Notes under the pieces: model-generated
Told to the model about the DNA's origin: nothing
Databases searched by the model: none
The model's input: the letters and a program-made list of their open reading frames with translations, nothing else
NCBI RefSeq assembly: GCF_024763615.1
Contig: NC_077222.1
Coordinates: 27,838,001-27,902,000 of the forward strand
Direction of reading: 5' to 3'
DNA length: 64,000 nt
From: Phlebotomus papatasi
Lineage: Eukaryota > Arthropoda > Insecta > Diptera > Psychodidae
Translations under genes and position numbers: made by a program
Shown here: positions 59,842 through 64,000 of the stretch, piece by piece
Layout: every line of letters begins with the position of its first letter
How positions within the stretch are numbered: position 1 is the stretch's first letter

Positions 59842-60854
59842 TATCTGTTTATTCTGTGAGGTGATAAACGTTTAGCAAATCATAAAAGACACTGGGCTTA
59901 AGTGAAAGCAATAAAGTGATATCGACAGAGAAAAAGTAACGTAAAGCTCTTAAAGCTCAAAGCAAGGACTCACTGAAGATAGTAAGATATTATGAAAGAA
60001 GATTTTCAAGAACAAAATTGCGAAAAATATGACTCAGAATGTCAAGTGTTTTCGGTAAGTCAATGGACAATTGATAATTTTGTTGATTTAGCAGCGGAAA
60101 TTACTTGAATTGTAGTTTTAAAATCTTCAATCACAAAGGCAATTGATAGCAAAACATTCCACTTTTATCTGTTTGGAGGGATTTTGAAGTTCATTTCATT
60201 TCATGTGTCTTTTTTAGAATAAGAAATATAAACTATTTAGGTAACAAAAATACTTCAGTAACGTATACTCTAAAAAACAATAAACTCTTTTGCAGTGCTA
60301 AGTCAAAGTTTATCATTATTAAACGTAGTGTAAAATAAATATTGATAAACAAAGGAATTAATTTGGTTAAAAGTAAAAGAACCATTAAACCTTAATCTTC
60401 TATAAAGATCGTCATTGACTTAGCACGTCTTCATGGCAGTAAAAATCAATTTTTTTTTTTAATTTAGGGCAGTAAAAATTAAATCTGCAAACAACTTCAA
60501 AAAAAAGTACACTGTAGTTTAGCTCAGAGACTAAAAATATTAACGGTAAGAGATAAATTAGAAAACTTTATTTAAACTTTTAGAGCGGTAGCCATCTTCA
60601 TTATCAATATACCCTTTTTTGCCACACAAAGTAGAGGAAACCGGGGCAGAATTAGCCAGCAAATGAAATTTTTTGTTGCCTATAATTTGTGAAAAACATG
60701 TTTGAATCACAATTATAAATATTTCAATGAATAGAGAGGGAGTTACTTACAATGTTCACTTCCTTTAATTCTACCCCTGTCTAATTCTGCTCTATCTACC
60801 TTATTTTTTCTATTTTATTTTTCAAAGCCATAATAGATGAAAAATATCAATTTA

Positions 60855-61850
60855 CAATGCTATTCTAATGAAAAATGAAAAGAGGATTTTTTTAGTACAT
60901 GACTACTATCTCATATGCTTCTATATAATCGACTTTTCTTGTGTTGGTTTCTGTCACGACTGTTTGTCGGTTTTGGAACAAGACGATGACTGAGCAGAAA
61001 TCAACACAAGGAATAGTCGATACAGCAGACTCTCTCTCAATTGGGCATTTGGGGCAAAATGTCATCCGGTTTATCGATAGATTTCGGCGTCACAGCCTTT
61101 GTAAATTCCACAAAAAGTGCTCAATTATAAGGAATCACCATAAAATAGAAAGAACTACAGCGAATTTGAGCGAATTAGCTTCATAATTAAACGTGAAAAT
61201 TGTCCACAAAATTTTTCGCCCGATTGAAAAAGAGCCGATTGAGTGAGAGTCTACTGTACTGTAATACAGAAGAGTATGACAGCAATCATTTACTGAAAAA
61301 ATGTTTCTCCCCTTCTAAGAAAGAATGAGAAGGGGGAATTTTTCTCCTAAATATTTGTTATTATAGAATATTTTATTGAGCTACTTTTTGTACATTTACA
61401 AAATAATTACATTGTAAGTGTTCCAAATCACTGATTTGCTTCAACTTTAATACATTCTTAAAAATATTTGATTTATATTAAGAAACAAAAGATTAAGAAA
61501 AATAATTTAAGCACAAGGTAATATAGTGCTTACTGATTTAATGCGAGACAGATATGTATTTTACACAAATTAAAAGCTAAACAAAATCAAAAGCTAAACA
61601 TTTGTATAGCATTTGACTATTCTCAAGTACTTCTGCATTATCGACTTTTCTTTAAATCGGTTCCTGTCTAGACTGTATTCACTGTGTTCCCAAGACTTCG
61701 TCCTTTTCTAAAGCCAAAAAACAGTCTTGTCAGGAACAACGACAAAGGAAATTCGATGATACACAAGTATATAATAGAAGTGAAGTCCTAAAATAAATGT
61801 TTAGGTGAAAGCTTTTCCTTTTTCATTTTTCGTTAGAATAGCACCATTAT
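60855..61850. repeat. Two copies of a palindromic GACTGTT...GACAAGAAC repeat family
   Basis: ACATGACTACTATCTC, ATCGACTTTTC and GTTTCTGTCACGACTG occur in order at 60895-61020, and similar blocks occur at 61600-61770 and at 49730-49860. Each is roughly palindromic about its centre. The 61023-61256 MITE sits directly at the end of the first copy. Confidence 0.4.
61023..61256 (-). mobile_element. 234-bp CAGTAGACTCTCGCT MITE, copy 2 (inverted)
   Basis: Ends CAGCAGACTCTCTCTCAATT and GATTGAGTGAGAGTCTACTG, TA on both sides; same family and length as 45672-45905 but in reverse orientation. Confidence 0.8.
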
Positions 61851-62547
61851 TTAACAAGGCATTAAGTGAAGTAGTGGCACTCAAAGATGACAGCACCCTA
61901 ACCATTTAAATCAAGGATTACTTAAGACTAATATATATAAAGTTACTAACCAAAATGGTGCAATTTCCGAGACATTTAGAGTTTTTAACTTTAAAAATGG
62001 ATCCCTTTTACTAAAAATATTAATCCCATTTTGTCTGTGATTCTTTTATAATGCTATTGAAATGTTGCGATCCTATTAATAATCGGCGATCAAGAAATGC
62101 TAAACAAGGATTTTTCATGATGACTGTTTATAAACTTAAATATTTATGTATAGATTTGTTTAAACTAAAGACTTCATATGTACAAACATATATTTTTTTA
62201 ACATTTACATTAGTAAATTGTTCACAGATTAATTTAAGATGATCAAAAATAGCCCAGAAAACATCAATTTTCTAAGCTATATAAATTCGTCTAGAAATTC
62301 TAGCATTTTAGTTAAAATTTTCTAAATTTTATGCAACATCTACAGTGGTGTGGCTATATTAACAGAGACTATAAAGAAATGGCAATGTGCAAAAAAAAAC
62401 CTTAAAAGACTTATAATGTATTCAAAATAGTGTTATTGCAAGATGCAAACAAGCGTTTAACTTAGCTCTGAAAAATGCGACCATTTTTAAAGTAATTTTT
62501 TCTGTCTTAAAAATTTCTGTTAACAATTCAGAGTTTTAAGGTAACTA

Positions 62548-62762
62548 GGAGAGATCGGGACAGTAGTAATCATGGGCAGTTGTTAATATTGCAATTTTTT
62601 AGTTATAATATAATATTAGACCTCAGAGGACGAGGCATACTAGAAGACAATGATACAAGGATCGTCATTCAGTGAAGAAATGGTCGACACAAGTCCAAGT
62701 AGTGTAGACATAAAAATCAATATTTACAGCTACCCCATGTTTACTACTGCCCCAGTCTCCCC
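62548..62762. mobile_element. TA-GGGG MITE of the ACTGGGGCAG family, copy 2
   Basis: The right end TACTGCCCCAGTCTCCCC and the internal TACCCCATGTTTAC match 18243-18405. The left end GGAGAGATCGGGACAGTAGT is more diverged. More decayed relatives begin CCGGGGCAGAATTA at about 50080 and 60650. Confidence 0.7.
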
Positions 62763-63026
62763 TACTCAAAATCGACTTAATTTCATATTGTTATTTTTTG
62801 TGTATTCAATTCACTTTGCAATAATTAAAATGAACTCAAACGATTTTTGGCACGGTTGGAAACTATGGGAAACTTTGAAGATATCATGCTTGATTCTTGG
62901 CAAGTACTAAATCCCAGGGGATGATACTCCTTTGGAAATGAATTGTGAGTGATCTAACCCCACAGATAAGTGGCTTTTAGAGAGGGAAGTAATTACTCTG
63001 AATAAAGAGTGTTTTATTCAATATTA

Positions 63027-63280
63027 CACTGAGAAAAAAAAGAGTGCGCGATTAACTTTTTTTCCTCATAACCTTAACATTTTTTAGGTGTAAAAATATA
63101 TCAACATTTTTTAATGTTAATTTTACACCTTTTTAAGGGTAAAATTAACATGAAAGAGGTTAACTTTAACCTCCAATACACCTAAAAAGGGTAATATTTA
63201 CACCGATTTCGGATCAATACTGCAGGGTAAAATTAATATTTTTGGAATGTTATTATAACTTTTTCGGAATCCTCTCAGTG
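63027..63280 (-). mobile_element. CACTGAGA MITE, copy 2 (254 bp, inverted)
   Basis: Begins CACTGAGAAAAAAAAGAG, ends CCTCTCAGTG; ATTTACACCGATTTCGGATC is the complement of the corresponding motif in copy 1. Confidence 0.75.
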
Positions 63281-63766
63281 ACTTAAAAGGCTTACTATAA
63301 AACTCCACTGTTTAATTTTGCCCCGATGTCCCCTAATCGTTATATTTTATCTAAAATTTTGCTAAATATTAAGCTCGATTTTGCTGAGTGTTCAGTAAAG
63401 TTCAGTTCTCCTATTGTCCGCTGGGAATGCTAGATTGTGTCATATTCATACTTCAGGGTAATGTAAACCTTTTTGTTTTAAAGAGGTCCGCTAAAAATTT
63501 AGCACAACTAAGCTAAAAAAGTATTTTACTTTTAATTTGTCTATATGAAATTCTGTCATGTAAGCATTTTTCAATGTTAATAAAAAATACTCTTAATTTC
63601 TTCAGCAATTTTAATCAGTTTTGATGTGTTATCCTTTGTGTTAAGAGACTATTACCGTATTAAATGATTAAAATCGTAATTAATTTTCAACAGAACTTTC
63701 TTTTTATTAATTTTTTAAAAAATATCACAATACACTTACTGCCAAGAACTTTTTTTTGTATAAAAA

Positions 63767-63921
63767 CACATGTAATTAAATATTTAATGCCAAAAAAATA
63801 TTGTGGTAGAATCGTGTCCTCTGATTGGCCAAAGCTGTAAATGGTTTTAGGATCGATCCAATCACAGAACGTGCGATGAGAACAGAAAAAACTAGGCGTT
63901 AAATATTTAATTACATGTGAT
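63767..63921. mobile_element. MITE with ACATGTAATTAAATATTTAA inverted ends
   Basis: The 20-bp end at 63769 is inverted at about 63900-63921. The core CTCTGATTGGCC...CCAATCACAGAACG resembles 55395-55470, which lacks the same ends, so the core may be an older repeat. Confidence 0.6.
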
Positions 63922-64000
63922 TTACGCCTTACTGATCACATTTAAATTGTTACTGATCAAAACTTCATTTAACTGCCTAACCTAGGAAAATCTCTAGCGG

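Noticed and set aside
1..64000. CRISPR array, operon, phage or bacterial defence system
   Set aside because: No regularly spaced repeats with unique spacers; splice-site-bounded exons and eukaryotic transposons show this is nuclear insect DNA.

Overview
The window reads as part of an insect nuclear genome: AT-rich, gene-poor, and dense with decayed transposons and MITEs. The best-supported gene is the PP2A regulatory subunit B/B55, twins (tws), on the minus strand. A 152-bp exon at 17868-18019 encodes the conserved block from SWCFSQIKGALDDD to GRVVIFQ. Two mutually exclusive first exons lie about 30 kb to the right. One (48318-48324 plus 5'UTR) supplies M-A-G. The other (48754-48938) supplies an N-terminus with RQSSFTKIGYMINTA. 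Both donors are phase 1 and fit the phase of the shared exon. The WD40-encoding exons should lie left of base 1, so nearly everything from 1 to 48.3 kb is tws intron. A dipteran host is likely because the N-terminal exon resembles the Drosophila Twins isoform; the species cannot be named from the sequence.

The most consequential structural feature is an assembly one. Bases 21265-29438 (8,174 bp) and 29939-38112 (8,174 bp) are essentially the same sequence, differing in the differences I found only by small indels, mostly in homopolymers. They lie on either side of exactly 500 Ns (29439-29938). The left copy ends at the gap and the right copy starts at the gap. This is what two overlapping contigs look like when scaffolded without merging. 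The duplicated ORFs, retroelement fragments and regulatory motifs in that interval are therefore probably single-copy, and the first tws intron is about 22 kb rather than about 30 kb.

Layout. 1-17867: tws intron 2 with MITEs, a 300-bp perfect-style hairpin (5929-6228), a CAGT-type MITE (9821-10155), and TA-GGGG elements, one of which carries a pogo/pipsqueak-type DNA-binding domain remnant (11981-12973). 18020-21264: MITEs, a piggyBac-like TTAA element and a small acidic ORF. 21265-38112: the artefactual duplication, holding two non-LTR retrotransposon fragments. 38113-48317: a nested single-exon Arg-rich protamine-like gene (39434-39631), a MITE with plant-Stowaway-like ends (40679-41580), a deleted piggyBac copy that still encodes the C-terminal Cys-rich finger (41767-43025), and a cluster of three related MITEs (46.4-47.0 kb). 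48318-49300: tws first exons and, on the opposite strand, a strong candidate exon of another gene (49154-49300). 49301-64000: intergenic or intronic DNA with nested MITEs, two hAT MITEs with 8-bp target duplications, and a second pogo-like transposase remnant.

There is no CRISPR array, operon or prokaryotic feature. The interest lies in the tws promoter switch, the nested small genes, the false duplication, and the unusually rich set of related TA-GGGG MITE families with traceable transposase ancestry.
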